Of a stretch of 64,000 nt of DNA, positions 23,320 through 33,080 are shown one piece after another. Under the pieces are notes generated by a model. The model saw nothing but the letters and a program-made list of their open reading frames with translations. It did not search any database and was not told the DNA's origin. Every line of letters starts with the position of its first letter. The first letter of the stretch is position 1. The stretch lies in contig NC_030817.1 of NCBI RefSeq assembly GCF_001704415.2, positions 50,887,550 to 50,951,549 of the forward strand, written 5' to 3'. Source of the stretch: Capra hircus. Lineage: Eukaryota > Chordata > Mammalia > Artiodactyla > Bovidae. Both the position numbers and the translations under genes were made by a program.

Positions 23320-25575
23320 TATACATATCACCCATGAACAAAGTCAAAACAGTCCAACAAAAATAAAGTACAGTAGACTGACCTGGCAAACAAAGGAAAT
23401 CAAAAATATGTGGAGTTTTCCTTTTTTTTCTTTTCTCATTTTTGATTTCAGTTTTTAATTTTTAAACCTATTATGATTTTTTCTACATTTATTCCTTTGT
23501 TTTTCCTACTATTCTTTCCCCCTTGTAGTTAACCTTTAATAAATCTTAATGTATATAAATCTTAATGTATATAAATCCTAATGTATAGAAATAAAAAAAA
23601 TTATATTTACTAGTTAAGAACAAAACTAACTAAAACACAACTGGAAAACAAAGCTAAAGCAAGGTGCCAAGTGGGGAATAAAGCAATGAAAACAAAACTA
23701 ACAAATATGTTGGGAAGAAGGAAAAGAAAGAAAGAATAGATATGCAAAGTTAAATAGAGGTAGATAAAGATTTATATAAACTGAAGATTAACTGCAAGGG
23801 GAAAAGAACAGTAGGAAGGGCAAACAAAGAAATAAATATAGAAAAAATACAGTAGGCTTTAAGAATTAAAATTATAAAAAATAAAATATGAAAATAAGAA
23901 AAAAACAGAAGTAAAAAGGAAAAAGAAAAAGGAAAATGTCACAGAATCGTAAAAGCCCAACATAGAGGCAGAAGTTCATAACAACAATAAAAAGTGTGAC
24001 TGAATATACATATATACACCTATAAGCAAAATCAAAATGGGCCAACAAAAATAAATTACAATAGGTTGACCTGGCGAACAAAGGAAACCAAAAATTATAT
24101 CTACCAGAACAAAACTAACTAAAAGTTCAAGTTCAGTTGCTCAGTCGTGTCTGACTCTTTGCAACCCCTGAATTGCAGCATGCCAGGCCTCCCTGTCCAT
24201 CACCAACTCCCAGAGTTCACTCAAACTCATGTCCATTGAGTTGGTGATGCCATTCAGCCATCTCATTCTCTGTCGTCCCCTTCTCCTCTTGCCCCCAACC
24301 CCTCCCAGCAGCAGAGTCTTTTGTAGTGAGTCAACTCTTTGCATGAGGTGGCCAAAGTATTGGAGTTTCAGCTTTAGCATCATTCCTTCCAAAGAAAACC
24401 CAGGACTGATCTCCTTTAGAATGGACTGGTTGGATCTCCTTGCAGTCCAAGGGACTCTCAAGAGTCTTCTCCAACACCACAGTTCAAAAACATCAATTCT
24501 CTGGCGCTCACCTTTCTTCACAGTCCTACTCTCACATCCACACATGACCACTGGAAAAACCATAGCCTTGACTAGACGGACATTTGTTGGCAAAGTAATG
24601 TCTCTGCTTTTGAATATACTATCTAGGTTGGTCATAACTTTTCTTCCAAGGAGTAAGCATCTTTTAATTTCATGGCTGCAGTCACCATCTGCAGTGATTT
24701 TGGAGCCCCCCAAAATAAAGTCTGACACTGTTTCCACTGTTTCCCCATCTATTTCCCATGAAGTGATGGGACCAGATGCCATGATCTTCGTTTTCTGAAT
24801 GTTGAGCTTTAAGCCAACTTTTTCACTCTCAACTTTCACTTTCATCAAGAGGCTTTTTAGTTCCTCTTCACTTTCTGCCATAAGGGTGGTGTCATCTGCA
24901 TATCTGAGATGATTGATATTTCTCCCGGCAGTCTTGATTCCAGCTTGTGCTTCTTCCAGCCCAGTGTTTCTCATGATGTATTCTGCATAGAAGTTAAGTA
25001 AGCAGGGTGACAATATACAGCCTTGACGTACTCTTTTTCCTGTTTGGAACCAGTCTGTTGTTCCATGTCCAGTTCTAACTGTTGCTTCCTGACCTGCATA
25101 TAGGTTTCTCAAGAGGCAGGTCAGGTGGTCTGGTATTCCCATCTCTTTCAGAATTTTCCACAGTTTATTGTGATCCACACAGTCAAAGGCTAACTAACTA
25201 AAGCACAAACTGGAAAACAAAACTAAAGCAAGGTACTAACTAGGGAAGAAAGCAATGAAAATTAAGCTAACAAATATGTTAAGAGGAAAGGAAAGAAAGA
25301 AAGAACAGATATGCAAAGTTAATAGAGATAAAGAAGATTTATATACACTAAAGATTAACTGCAAGGGGAAAAGAATAGTAGGAAAAACAAAGGAATAAAT
25401 GTAGAAAAAAATAATAGGTTTAAAAATTAAAAACTGAAATTAAAAAAGAGAAAAGAAAAAGAAAACTCCAGAGAACTGCAAAAGCCCCAAAGCCCAGAGG
25501 TTTATAACAACTCTTAAAAATGTGACTAAGGGGAAAAAAAAAATAGCTCAAAAGCTTAACTATATTTCACAGTGC
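23320..25575 (-). repeat. Two tandem units in the L1 5' UTR
   Basis: Unit 1 runs about 23320-24010. Unit 2 runs about 24010-24123 and, after the BovB insert, 25203-25575. Shared landmarks in the same order: CCAACAAAAATAAA (23354 / 24042), AACTAACTAAA (23624 / 24113), GATATGCAAAGTTAA (about 23740 / 25308) and AAGATTAACTGCAAGGGGAA (about 23783 / 25350). Unit 1 has about 200 extra bases (23408-23600). Confidence 0.8.
24124..25191 (-). mobile_element. BovB LINE, 1068 bp, inserted in the L1 5' UTR; open RT frame
   Basis: 5'-truncated BovB flanked by perfect 11-bp duplications AACTAACTAAA at 24113-24123 and 25192-25202. Its minus-strand frame is open from the truncation point to 24141 (345 codons from the first Met at 25178). 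It contains RT motif B (RQGCILSPCLLNF), the catalytic YADD (HLRYADDTTLMAESEE) and the C-terminal ELWCWRRLLRVPWTARRSN. The endonuclease and the N-terminal RT are absent, so it cannot act autonomously. Confidence 0.93.
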
Positions 25576-26220
25576 CAATAAAATCGACAACTACAACAGA
25601 GGGGGTAAGAAAAGGAAAAAAAAAATCCAAAAGCATCTACAGAACAAGTAAAAACATAAGAATAACAAATGTTTTTATTGAGTCACTGCTGTCAGGGTCC
25701 TTTCCCTCTCTGGGAGTCACAGTCCACCTCACCCTTCTAACATGTCCTCCAACACTGTGCGGACCTCTGGATCTGCTGTGGGGGCAGCTCAGATTCTAAT
25801 CTGGTCCTACTTCTCTGTGTTCTTGCCTCCAACGGCCACAGCTACCAGAACTAGTGTGTTTTCTTTTGTGGAAGCGCTCAATGACCTTTTATATATTCCA
25901 TAGACAGAGTCTACCTAGTTGATCATGTTGATTTAATCTACAGCTTGTACAGCTGGTGGAAAGGTTTGGGGTCTTCTTCCTTAGACACACTGCCCCTGGG
26001 TTTCAATTGTGGTTTTATTTCCACCCCTGCATGTGGGTCGTCCACTGGGGTTTGCTCGCTGCCCTGGAGGACTGGGGTTTGCCCCTGTGAGAGACAGGTG
26101 TGGAGGTGGTGCAGCTGCTTGGGTTGCAGGGGTTCTGGCAGCACCAGGTACTCCGGGGAGTTGGCAGCTAGGGCAGCAGGATATATATCACTCTATAAGT
26201 GTATGGCAACCAATATTGGC

Positions 26221-26335
26221 CCATACGCTCCAGAATTCTTGCCTGGACAGCCCCCCATCCCTGACAGAGAAGCCTGGTAAGCCACAGTCTACAGGGTTGT
26301 AAAGAATCAGACACTATTGAAGCAACCCTGCACGC
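26221..26335 (+). mobile_element. Bov-A-like segment inside the L1 5' UTR
   Basis: The plus strand reads CTCCAGAATTCTTGCCTGG, AGAGAAGCCTGGTAAGCCAC, then AAGAATCAGACACTATTGAAG, a diverged Bov-A body antisense to the L1. I see no obvious target-site duplication, so it may be a long-standing part of this L1 lineage's leader rather than a private insertion. Confidence 0.75.
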
Positions 26336-27850
26336 ATAGGCACAAGACTTTTTTGTCTGTGGCAGCTCTGCCCCAGTGAAGAGTTGAGTGTGAGGGTGGC
26401 GCAGCTGCTTGGCTTGCCAAGACCCAGGCAGCACAAGTGTGCAGGGACCTGGACTGCCTCCATCACAGAGTTATGGCCCTATCAGTCTTTTTTCCAGCCT
26501 CTTGTAGCTGGTGATCAGAAGGCCTCTTTGGCCAGTCTATCTCCATAGCTCCGCTGTTGAGACACTTAGAGGGCTGCCTTGCCTGGGGTCCTTCTCTGTT
26601 GTTTGGCCCATCAGGCACATAGAGGGGCCCCCTTGTCTGGGGTCGTACTCTGTAAGTCGGCACATCAGGCACATAAAAGGGCACCCTGGATGGGGTCCTA
26701 CTCTGTAGTTCAGTGCGTCAGGCGTTTATTTGATGGGCCAGCCTCTCTATTGTTCAGCTACCCACACTGGTATGTGGAGAGAGAGGCTATGGTGATGGCT
26801 CCGCCCCCTATGCGTGACTCAGCAGTATCACCTTGCTTCCATGGCTGCTGGGCTTTCCTCCACAGGCATTTGCCAGCACAGTCTCCTTCCTCACATCCCC
26901 TTGATCTGTCTCTCCACAGTCAACAGCAGCCCTCACCCTGGGATTGCTCCACAGTCCCCAAACTCCAACTCCCAGCCGCCACTGCAGCCTCCAGGGTACC
27001 TGCGTCTCTGTCCAGGGTATGTATGGCTGTGGCAAGGACTGTCGGATTCTCATTCCATTCAGGCTGCCACAGATAAGCTGTTTCAGCCTTAAATGTTTCT
27101 CCTCTGACTCAGTTACCCCGATGTGGGGATCGACCCCTGCTTCAGTTCCCCCATCGGCCAAGGCAGGTCCAGTCCTACTAACACTCCTGTTTTTCCCCCT
27201 AGTTCCTTCATCCTACCAAGTTTTGCGTGGTTCTATATATTATTTTCCACTGGTCAGGTACTCCTGTCCACTCTCAGCTGATGTTCTGCAGGTGCTTCTG
27301 TGTCTGAAGGTGTATTCCTGATGTATCCATGAAGAGAGATGTTCTCCACATCCACCGACTCCTCTGCCATCTTGTTCTCTCCTGTACCACAGCTTTCTTA
27401 TCCATTCATCTGCCGTTGGATATCTAGGCTGCTTCCATGTCCTAGCTATTGTAAACAGTGCTGCAATGAACACTGGGGTACACGTGTCTCTTTCAATTCT
27501 GGTTTCCTCGGTGTGTATGCCTAGCAGTGGGATTGCTGGGTCATATGGCAGTTCTATTTCCAGTTTTTTAAGGAATCGCCACACTGTTCTCCATAGTGGC
27601 TGTAGTAGTTTGTATTCCCACCAACAGTGTAAGAGGGTTCCCTTTTCTCCACACCCTCTCCAGCATTTATTGTTTTAAAATACAATATGGGATTTTAACA
27701 AGCTTTTTCTATATCTTGCAAATTTCTTCATTCTAGGAAATATTTCATCATCACTCATCAATTATTTCCAACTATGCCAAAAAACTTAAAATAATAAGGA
27801 AACAAAAAACTTTATGAAACTATCTAGAAATGACTAAATAAACATATCAG

Positions 27851-28013
27851 CAGCAGGAGGAGAAGGGGACAACAGAGGATGGGATGGACAGATGGCATCG
27901 CTGACTCAACGGACATAAGTTTGAGCAAGCTCCAGGAGATGGTAAAGGACAGGGAAGCCTGGCGTGCTGCAGTCCATGGGGTCACAAAGAGTCGGACATG
28001 ACTAAGCAACAGA
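27851..28013 (+). mobile_element. BovB 3'-end fragment
   Basis: Matches the last ~165 bp of BovB (CAGGAGGAGAAGGGGACAAC to AGTCGGACATGACTAAGCAA) with a degraded tail. 5'-truncated. Confidence 0.9.
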
Positions 28014-28879
28014 ACAATTCCACCACTCTTTGGTTTTATTAATGTATTATTCAAAGTAATGCATTATTATGTCTCAAAAGGATATAAGTAAAAGAAGTAT
28101 GATGACACCAGCTTTGTCATATCCCTTTTTCCTTTCATTGAACATAGTTAAGAATTCAGAATTTTTCATTTCTGTTCATTATGAGAAAAAGAAGAAATCT
28201 AATAGAAAAAGACATTTCATAACTGCTAGATGAGTCAGCAGCTGAAAGCAAAGAGACAGAAACACTAGAGACACTGTTGATGAGGGTGAAATTGACTGTA
28301 TAATCAAAAATCTTGGACTATGAGCCCTTAGGATAAGTAAATGCACTTTCTCCAAATTAATAATCAGAGAGCAAATAAGTAATTATAAACATAAAAAAGG
28401 AAATATGATAGTATAACCTAGCTAGTTATTCAATAGGAAGGACTTAGTAATTTAAAACCATCCTGTTTTGATTTTTAAAAAGGTAAGAATTCTTTTATCT
28501 TTTAAGATATTTGTGGGCAAAAATTTAGTTGATATGATTCATAAATGGACAAATGCTAAAAGTATGTGTATATACAAAGGTGACTGAGAAGGACAGATAT
28601 TATGTAGAAATAAGAAGTTCATTGGAATGATCGATCTAATTTACATTTATAAACTAAAATGAAAATCTTTTAGTAATTATGGAACAAAATGGCCATGCTC
28701 TTTTCTACCAAATTAGGAGCCTTCAAACTTTTCAATAGTATTACATTATGATAAGGCAAATACAAGAAGAACCAGAACAATAAGATATAACCTATTAGAA
28801 ATGTGTTTAAATATGCAATCAGTATTTATGACATATATGTTTCCAGTTTCAAACATGATGGCTGATGAGCAGATGTATA

Positions 28880-29079
28880 TGTGTTCAGTCACTCATTCAT
28901 GTCCAACTCTTTGCAAACTCATGGACTATAGCCCGCCAGGCTCCTCTGTCCAAGGAATTTTTCAGGCAAGAATATTGAAGTGCATTGCCACTTCCTGTTT
29001 CCAGGATCTTCTCAACACAGAGATCAAACCCACGTCTCCTGCATTGGCAGGCGGATTCTTTACCACTATGCCACCTGGG
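28880..29079 (-). mobile_element. Bov-tA SINE
   Basis: Antisense copy: TGTGTTCAGTCACTCATTCA to GATTCTTTACCACTATGCCA, ending CCTGGG. Moderately diverged. Confidence 0.92.
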
Positions 29080-29356
29080 TAGTTGCATTCAAAGGTCATT
29101 GCTCATTTCATGTACATATATGTCCAATACCAGGAAAATATTGAAGAAACATTGGTTGGTTTTGTTTAAATTCTTTTTCTATTGCTTTCACTATCTCTGT
29201 ACTTTCACTTTTCTAAATTTTTCATAAAATAACTTAAAGTTTTAAAATTATAAAGCCTCCACTGGACCCAGATGGTAAATATGATGACTATTTTTCCTGG
29301 TACACTAAAAGTTAAAATATTTGATATTCTTACTATGCTGTTATTTTTATAGACCG

Positions 29357-29573
29357 AGCTTCCCTGGTGGCTCAGACAGTAAAGAATCTGCCTGCAATAC
29401 AGGAGACCTGGGTTCGAACCCTGGGTTTGGAAGATGCCCTGGAGAAGAGAATGGCAACCCATTCTAGTAATCTTGCCTGGAGTATTCAATGGACAAAGGA
29501 GACTGCCAGGCTCCAGTCCATGAGGTCACAAAGAGTCAGACACGACTGAGTGATTAACACTTTCACTTTTTTT
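29357..29573 (+). mobile_element. Bov-tA SINE
   Basis: Sense copy: GAGCTTCCCTGGTGGCTCAG, CCTGGGTTCGAACCCTGGG, GACACGACTGAGTGATTAAC, then a T-rich tail. With the antisense copy at 28880-29079 it forms an inverted pair 280 bp apart. Confidence 0.93.
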
Positions 29574-29679
29574 CAGTCTTATGACAAAAAAACAAAGGAA
29601 AACAAATTCCTCCAAAATACTTGAAGGTTTTCAGATTTTCTAAGCATTTTCAAAAAGTTTGGAACGCTATCTAAAGTGT

Positions 29680-30020
29680 TCCCCTCTAATCAAGGCTCCC
29701 TGAAGAAATACTGTATCTCAAGGCTGTAGAGAAAAAGGACAAGATGATCTTGGAATATTGTGGTGCAGGAAATAAAGTTATGCTCAAAACCTGGTGGGAC
29801 ATATCAAAGGGACACGGGAGACAACATGAAGGGGGTCCCAATGGCCAATACTGGGATAATTTAAGCAACAAAACAAGTGAGACAGTGATGGATTATTACC
29901 CAAAGAACAAAAAGGCATCCAAAAGTCCATATGATATAAATTTTTTATGGATAAATAAATGAAGAATAAGGAAAAGCTGTTCTTAACAGAACTCAAATTA
30001 ATAGCTATCAAGGAACGATG
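29680..30020 (+). other. Unassigned non-Bov segment
   Basis: This stretch between a SINE and an old L1 has more even base composition than its surroundings. It contains a 72-codon open frame (29744-29962) whose product I do not recognise. It could be a relic of a DNA transposon or retrocopy, or plain intron. No splice sites or poly-A evidence support a gene. Confidence 0.3.
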
Positions 30021-30199
30021 GGATTAGATTGTCACCAGGTGTCAAACCCCACAATAGTAATTGCTTCAAGCAAATATCATTAAATTGATGGTAAAAGTAT
30101 AATGAAAAGTTGGAAGTTTATGTAATCTCAGTGTATCTCCTCTCAAGATACTTATTAATCACAAAGTAAAAAATAGTAACATCACTGGAGAAACATGTA

Positions 30200-32030
30200 A
30201 CACAGTACCTCAATCAAGTTATCAAAGTCAGTATCATCAGTAATGGGACAAACTGATCTTAATTTATTAAGTGTTCATCTGCTTGTCCTACTGATAATTA
30301 GAAAGCTATGTTGAAATCTCCCACTTTGGTGTCAGACCTGTCAAAATATCCCTTAGCTCTATCATTTTTACACTTATAAATTTTGTTATTATTACTGAAT
30401 TAAATAGAACTATTAGATTCTCTGATAAAACCATTTCTCAATATGCAGTGACCCTCTTTATTACTAATAGAGCTCTGTGTCTTAAAGACTATTTTAATAC
30501 TACTAAAGCCATCTAAGCTTTTCTTTAGTATTTTCTTGATATATCTTTCCTATCACATTACTCTTAATTACATCTTTATTATTTTGATGTGCCCCTTTAA
30601 GTGATGTATGAATGACTATATTCTATTCCATATGAAAATCTCTGTCTTTTAACTGGCAAGTTTAATACATTTGTATTTATTGTGATCATATTTTGTGTTA
30701 AATTATGTGTTTTGTGATATTAGGACTTAATGTTTCCTATTTGTCTTGCTTTATTTTACTTCCTGTTTTCTCCTTTCTTGATTAATGCTTGTTGTTTGCT
30801 TTACATTTTATTTTCCCTCTTTCATCAGTTTTGAAGCTGTGTATGACCTTTCTATTCTTTCATTGGTTATCCATGATATTTTATCATGCATATCTAACAA
30901 AATTAAGTCTAAAGTTAATACATATTTTAACATTTTCCCCAAATAATTACAAGGGCCTTAGAACACAAAATCTAATCACTCTTCTCCAGGGGTTTATTTG
31001 TTATAAAATCATTATTTTATGCAGAAAAGGATTTCCTACATTTAGTAAGCTTTAAAACCGTTTATTCTCAAGATTTCTTAAAATTCAATTTAATACATTT
31101 ATTGGGGGTAAAGGCTATGGTTTTTCCAGTGGTCATGTATGGATGTGACAGTTGGACTGTGAAGAAAGCTGAGAGCTGGAGAATTGATGCTTTTAAACTG
31201 TGATGTTGGAGAAGACTCTTGAGAGTCCTTTGGACTGCAAGGAGATCCAACCAGTCCATTCTAAAGATCAGTCCTGGGTTTTCTTTGGAAGGAATGATGC
31301 TAAAGCTGAAACTCCAGTACTTTGGCCACCTCATGCAAAGAGTTGACTTATTGGAAAAGACTCTGATGCTGGGAGGGACTGGGGGCAAGAGGAGAAGGGG
31401 ACGACAGAGGATGAGATGGCTGGAAGGCATCACGGACACGATGGACGTGAGTTTGAGTGAATTCTGGGAGTTGGTGATGGACAGGGAGGCCTGGTGTGCT
31501 GCAATTCGTGGGGTCACAAAGAGTCGGACACGACTGAGTGACTGAACTGAACTGAAAGTCTCAATTCCTAACATGTATTTATTGCATCCTCATACTCAAA
31601 AGATATCACAATACTTTGAGACTATTATTCCAGTATTTTCTATCTTGTAATGGTGCTTACAAGAAATCTCTGCTGCAAGTCTGGTTATCATTTCTTTGTT
31701 GATGACTTGCCTCTTCTATCTGGGGTTTTTCATATCTTGTCTTTGTCTTGGTGTTTTAAGTTTTAACATACTATGTCTAAGTGTTAATTTTTTTATTTTG
31801 ATAGTTAAGCATTGTGCTTGTAGCATCTGTGAATTTTTGTCTTGTAATTTCAGGATATTCTTAATCATTATCATCATTTCCTTAAATATAATTATTCATA
31901 TTCTCTGCTCTGGAATTCCAACTATACCTTTTAATCTATCCTCAGTGTCTTTTAACCATTCATATTTTCCATCTCTTTTAAAAACATTTTATGTAAATAT
32001 AACTTTGTTGTGTTTGTAAATGTGTGAAAA
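30200..32030 (-). mobile_element. Old L1 LINE fragment (ORF2 start / ORF1 region), split by BovB
   Basis: The antisense phrases typical of the L1 ORF2 5' region (TGTTGAAATCTCCCACTTTGG near 30311, CAGTGACCCTCTTTATTAC near 30447) run to about 31109. After the BovB insertion the ORF1/ORF2 junction region continues (CTTTGTCTTGGTGTTTTAAG near 31740; CTCTGCTCTGGAATTCCAACT near 31902). Strongly decayed. Confidence 0.75.
31110..31557 (+). mobile_element. BovB LINE 3' fragment inserted in old L1
   Basis: Starts AAAGGCTATGGTTTTTCCAG and ends CTGAACTGAACTGAAAG. The coding frame is interrupted by a stop at 31201 (TGATGTTGGAG) and a 3-bp loss near 31266. No unambiguous duplication at the flanks. Confidence 0.92.
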
Positions 32031-32159
32031 ATATTCTTCTAAGTAATTCAAACTATACAAGAAAGCAAAGAGAAGGTAAAAAAATCACCTCAAATTTCAT
32101 AACCCAGAAATAACTAAAGTTCACATGTTCCTGACCATCCTTCTAGACATACCTCTGTG

Positions 32160-32192
32160 TATATATATACACACATACACACACACACACAG
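32160..32192. repeat. TA/CA simple repeat
   Basis: An alternating TATATA then CACACA run, 33 nt, slightly interrupted. Confidence 0.9.
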
Positions 32193-32325
32193 CTTTCCAA
32201 AACAAGATCAATTTTACATGAGCTTCATAATTTGCTTTCTTAAAAGTTAATATATGCTATAGAAATTTTAAATGGTTTCCTTGGACTCCAGTGTGTATTT
32301 TTATTTGTATGTATACAGGTACGTG

Positions 32326-32451
32326 GGAGAAGGAAATGGCAACCCAATCCAGTATTCTTGCCTGGAGAATTCCATGGATGGAAGAGACTGCTGGGCTGTG
32401 GTCCATGGGGTCGCAAAGAGTCAGACATGACTGAGTGACTAACACACATAT
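32326..32451 (+). mobile_element. Bov-A SINE monomer
   Basis: Sense Bov-A (AGAAGGAAATGGCAACCCAA to ATGACTGAGTGACTAACAC) flanked by AGGTACGTG at 32317-32325 and 32452-32460. A TG/CATG-rich stretch follows (to 32485). Confidence 0.92.
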
Positions 32452-33080
32452 AGGTACGTGTGTGCATGCATGCATGTGTGTGCATGGCTATAGATTAGTC
32501 AATCAGCCCTAAACTGGAAGACATTCAAGTTGTTTCTATTCTCCTTTTTCCTCTGTTCTGCAGTTGAATAATTTCTTCAGATCCATTATCCAGTTATCTT
32601 TACCAAGGTCTAATAAGCTAATTTCAACTTTTATTCCTAAAAGTTCTGCTTTATTTTTTTTCAAATCTGCTTGGTCTTTTTGTTTTTGTATTAAAAATCA
32701 ATACCTTAATTTTTAGAACAGTTTTAGGTTTACAGAAAATGGAGCATAGAGGCCCCATATCTCTGCTGTTCCCCTCCTCAGCGTCTTCTGATTTTAGTAG
32801 CTTGCTTTAGTGCTGGACGTTTGTTACAGCCGATGGACCAGTATTGATAAAATCTACAGATTGTATCAGGCTTCACTATTTCTTTGTGTTATAAAGTTCT
32901 ATGGGTTTTGCATGTGTCCACCATCACTTAGCACAGAATAGTTTCTTCACTGCCCTAAACGTCCTGGGCTCCACCTATTTATCTCTTCCTCTTCCCCCTA
33001 AAGCCCTGACAAACATTTACCTTTTTACTGTCTCCTTTACTGCACCTTTCCCAGAGCTTCACAGAGCTGGAATAATACAG

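Larger units (their letters stand above)
17702..27382 (-). mobile_element. Full-length ruminant L1 (L1-BT type), about 8.6 kb without its BovB insert
   Basis: The order on the minus strand is 5' UTR start GAGAACAAGATGGCAGAGG (about 27360-27378), a long 5' UTR, ORF1, ORF2, 3' UTR and A-rich end at about 17702-17725. Flanking 17-bp duplications TGTACCAC..CTTTCTT at 17685-17701 and 27383-27399 (15/17) define the insertion. After subtracting the BovB at 24124-25191 and its duplication, about 8.6 kb remains, close to the size I recall for full-length bovine L1. Both ORFs carry stops and frameshifts, so this copy is not autonomous. Confidence 0.92.
22755..27382 (-). promoter_or_regulatory. L1 5' UTR (promoter region), about 3.5 kb of L1 sequence plus an inserted BovB
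   Basis: The long leader upstream of ORF1 is GC-moderate at its start (about 25680-27380) and A-rich near ORF1 (about 23200-25670). The A-rich part contains two diverged tandem units. A 115-bp Bov-A-like segment is embedded at 26221-26335. Promoter activity is inferred from position only. The plus-strand open frames at 25945-27321 are antisense shadows of this leader. Confidence 0.75.
15604..27676 (-). mobile_element. Nested retrotransposon cluster inside an 0.8 kb host L1
   Basis: The outermost element is a 5'-truncated L1, minus orientation, now split in three: 15604-15862 (3' UTR with oligo-T at its left edge), 17421-17701 (end of ORF2 and 3' region) and 27400-27676 (ORF2 C-terminus, antisense ATTCCCACCAACAG near 27614). 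Together about 817 bp. Imperfect 17-bp duplications (15/17) bracket the whole nest at 15587-15603 and 27677-27693 (core TATGGGAT), which shows that all the rest was inserted into this one L1. Confidence 0.88.

Noticed and set aside
24141..25178. 345-codon open frame as a host gene
   Set aside because: It is the reverse-transcriptase C-terminal part of a BovB insertion with target-site duplications, not a host gene.
25945..27321. Overlapping plus-strand frames (up to 165 codons)
   Set aside because: They lie antisense in the L1 5' UTR, which is G/C richer and poor in chance stops; no splice or start context supports them.
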